NCBI GenBank assembly: GCA_946480885.1
Contig: CAMLLK010000029.1
Span: 1-7,962 of the forward strand
Source of the DNA: an uncultured Thermoproteales archaeon
GTDB lineage: Archaea; Thermoproteota; Thermoprotei; Thermoproteales; Thermoproteaceae
Length of the DNA stretch: 7,962 nucleotides
Direction of reading: 5' to 3'
The translations under genes were made by a program, and so were the position numbers. Below the pieces are notes generated by a model. It was given only the letters and a program-made list of their open reading frames with translations. It ran no database searches and was not told where the DNA came from. Positions 6,702 through 7,962 of the stretch are shown here, in pieces (within the stretch, counting starts at the first letter, position 1; the number at the start of each line of letters is the position of its first letter).

Positions 6702-6728
6702 CAATAAGTGGTTAAGTACTGCGAACAA

Positions 6729-6736
6729 TTTATATA
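6729..6736 (+). promoter_or_regulatory. TATA box of the NAD kinase-PIN unit
   Basis: TTTATATA is centred 25-26 bases before the GTG at 6758, the distance expected for a transcript that starts on the initiation codon itself. GCGAACAA upstream supplies the purine-rich BRE. The placement supports both a leaderless message and the GTG start over the nearby ATG triplets at 6751 and 6756, which are in other frames. Confidence 0.65.
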
Positions 6737-6757
6737 CCTTACAGACGCCGATGGTAT

Positions 6758-7483
6758 GTGTTTGGTGTATATGCGCGTCCAGACTTAGTAGACGTCGCCA
6801 CGTTTTTAAAAAATAAGCATAAGATGTATGACTTTCACTGTGGCGAGTTTTTTAGCCATGTGTTTATAGTGGGGGGCGACGGGACTTTACTAGAGGCTGT
6901 GCGGAGAGTTCCATGTATTTTTAACACAATTGTTATACACCTGGGGCTTGGCAGAGTGAATTTTTACAGAAGTGCGCCTCCTACACTTCCCTTAGAGAAT
7001 ATCGTAGAGAAAATAGAAAGTGGGCAGTATAAAATAATTGAGTTAATGACGTTAGAGACTTCTAACTGCGTGGCAGTTAATGAAATATCTATCTACCGTA
7101 GAGAGCCTGGTAGATTGATGTCTTTTAAAATTGTAACAGAGGAGGGCGAATTAGTGGGTAGAGCTGATGGAGTCATAGTCTCCACTCCCCAGGGGACTAC
7201 TGGATATGTAATATCTACTTTTGGACCTGTAGTTGATTATAAATCGCCAGTGGTGGTCATATCCTTCATCGCTCCATATACGTCGTTCTTAAGACCGTTT
7301 GTGTTAAGCACAACACGTGTGTTAGTAGAGACGCGGGAGGACTCTGTGTTGGTATGCGACGGGAGGATTAACTCCATTAGTCGAGAATTTGAAATTAGGC
7401 GTGGGGACAGGAGGCTAAAACTGGCGGTGGTGGGGGAGTTTAATTTTCTAAATAGAGTATTTGAAAGATTGAGAAGCGTGTAG
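6758..7483 (+). CDS. nadK: NAD kinase (ATP- or polyphosphate-dependent)
   Basis: Phosphorylates the 2'-hydroxyl of the adenosine ribose of NAD to make NADP, the only known route to NADP; soluble. The 241-residue protein has the family motifs in order: GGDGTLLEA at 39-47 (nucleotide and catalytic Asp41), VNEISIYR at 107-114 (the conserved NE), DGVIVSTPQGTTGYVISTFGPVV at 137-159 (normally DGxxxSTPTGSTAY), FVLSTTRVLVE at 181-191, and CDG at 200-202. It is short for the family (about 250-290) because the N-terminal domain is trimmed. The motif after the first nucleotide loop reads HLGLGRVNFY (61-70) instead of the common NxGxLGFL. It starts with GTG, chosen because the TATA spacing fits and no in-frame ATG lies upstream. 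The PIN gene follows 2 bases after its stop, so both are probably on one transcript. Confidence 0.9.
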   Translation: MFGVYARPDLVDVATFLKNKHKMYDFHCGEFFSHVFIVGGDGTLLEAVRRVPCIFNTIVIHLGLGRVNFYRSAPPTLPLENIVEKIESGQYKIIELMTLETSNCVAVNEISIYRREPGRLMSFKIVTEEGELVGRADGVIVSTPQGTTGYVISTFGPVVDYKSPVVVISFIAPYTSFLRPFVLSTTRVLVETREDSVLVCDGRINSISREFEIRRGDRRLKLAVVGEFNFLNRVFERLRSV

Positions 7484-7485
7484 TT

Positions 7486-7827
7486 ATGTGTTATGTACTA
7501 GACGCCTCTGCATTTATCCATGGACATGACGTTAGACTATTTAAAGGTGTGTTGTACACCACTCCGCAAGTCATAGAAGAGTTGAAAGACCCAGTCTCTA
7601 GAGCTCTTGTTGAAGTAGTCAACGTCGTAGTTGTAGACGTGGGTAGAGAGAAGATAGATGAGTTATTGAATAAGTTTAAAGACCTCTCTATAGCTGACGC
7701 CTCTGTCTTGGCTTTGGCTTTAGAAAAAGGTTGTGTATTAATAACAGACGACAGTGGGTTGACAAATGCTGCAAAAAGACTAGGCGTTAGAGTAGAGAGG
7801 ATTTTCTACAGGAGAAGAGATAGGTAG
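7486..7827 (+). CDS. Nob1-like PIN-domain endoribonuclease lacking a zinc ribbon
   Basis: A 113-residue single-domain PIN protein, a metal-dependent single-strand RNase fold. The acidic residues of the active site are in place: Asp6 in VLDASAFI, Glu31/Glu32 in TTPQVIEEL, Asp71 in LSIADASVLALAL, and Asp88/Asp89 in LITDDSGLTNAAKRLG. The TTP-x-V-x-EEL, LSxAD-x-x-VLALAL and ITDD-x-x-x-x-NAAK-x-LG pattern resembles archaeal Nob1, which cuts the 3' end of 16S rRNA precursor, more than VapC toxins. Archaeal Nob1 normally has a C-terminal zinc ribbon with CxxC pairs; here the protein ends in a basic RRRDR just after the PIN fold, and the frame beyond the stop contains no such cysteines. No antitoxin-like small gene adjoins it. 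It begins 2 bases after the NAD kinase stop, so co-transcription is expected. The Nob1 assignment is an inference; a generic PIN RNase is the alternative. Confidence 0.78.
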   Translation: MCYVLDASAFIHGHDVRLFKGVLYTTPQVIEELKDPVSRALVEVVNVVVVDVGREKIDELLNKFKDLSIADASVLALALEKGCVLITDDSGLTNAAKRLGVRVERIFYRRRDR

Positions 7828-7961
7828 GATCCAGCTGCTGCGGCCGGAGGAATTGTCAAGTTGTCCTCTGGAGTTAAGACGTCGGCTATCACTACGAATA
7901 GTGTTATTAAAATAGCTCCCTCTATTGTATATCCAACAAGAGTCAAAGTTGCAATATTCAA
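7806..7961 (-). CDS. C-terminal end of a membrane protein, partial at the window edge
   Basis: An open minus-strand frame enters from the right edge and stops with TAG at 7806-7808, giving 51 residues. It contains one clear hydrophobic helix (TLVGYTIEGAILITLFVVIADVLT) with an internal Glu, then the polar PEDNLTIPP, an alanine run and a short hydrophobic tail SYLSLLL. The amino-acid pattern reads as a real membrane protein, whereas the other open frame on this strand is rich in Asn, Ser and Arg and looks like a shadow. I do not recognise the family. It is convergent with the PIN gene and overlaps its last 22 bases, and no T-run separates them. The start lies outside the window. Confidence 0.55.
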   Translation of the reverse strand: MNIATLTLVGYTIEGAILITLFVVIADVLTPEDNLTIPPAAAAGSYLSLLL

Positions 7962-7962
7962 A

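Noticed and set aside
7486..7827. VapC toxin of a VapBC toxin-antitoxin pair
   Set aside because: The preceding gene is an NAD kinase, not a small DNA-binding antitoxin, and no short antitoxin frame fits in the 2-base gap. The motif spacing is closer to Nob1.

Overview
The window most likely comes from a hyperthermophilic crenarchaeon of the Thermoproteales, probably a Pyrobaculum of moderate G+C content. I infer this from gene content (a complex I membrane module without bacterial-type dehydrogenase subunits nearby, a tungsten aldehyde:ferredoxin oxidoreductase, a Nob1-like PIN protein), from archaeal TATA boxes 23-27 bases ahead of start codons (leaderless transcription), and from T-run terminators without hairpins. 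The genus is a judgement from sequence style, not a database match.

Minus strand, 4657 down to 49: five tightly overlapping genes for the membrane arm of respiratory complex I, in the order nuoJ, nuoK, a NuoM-like gene, a NuoL-like gene and nuoN. All junctions overlap by 4-10 bases, so this is one operon, read from a promoter near 4680 and probably ended by a T-run at 30-35. No nuoA, B, C, D, H or I lies in the window, so the peripheral arm and the quinone-site subunits are encoded elsewhere. The three antiporter-like subunits are unusual: the Glu expected in transmembrane helix 5 is kept only in the NuoM-like protein, replaced by Gly in NuoL and absent in NuoN, and the helix-7 Lys of NuoN is replaced by Glu.

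Plus strand, 4827-6674: a 615-residue tungstopterin aldehyde:ferredoxin oxidoreductase, divergent from the nuo operon across a 169-base AT-rich intergenic region. That region has a promoter on each side and two identical 9-base direct repeats exactly one helical turn apart. The pairing makes biochemical sense: the oxidoreductase reduces ferredoxin, and archaeal complex I forms lacking NuoEFG are thought to accept electrons from a low-potential carrier such as ferredoxin.

Plus strand, 6758-7827: a two-gene unit with its own leaderless promoter, an NAD kinase followed after 2 bases by a Nob1-like PIN-domain ribonuclease that lacks the usual C-terminal zinc ribbon. At the right edge, the C-terminal end of a minus-strand membrane protein overlaps the tail of the PIN gene by 22 bases. 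I see no mobile element, CRISPR array, tRNA or rRNA. I found no wholly new system; the most interesting signals are the altered proton-channel residues and the ribbon-less Nob1-like protein.
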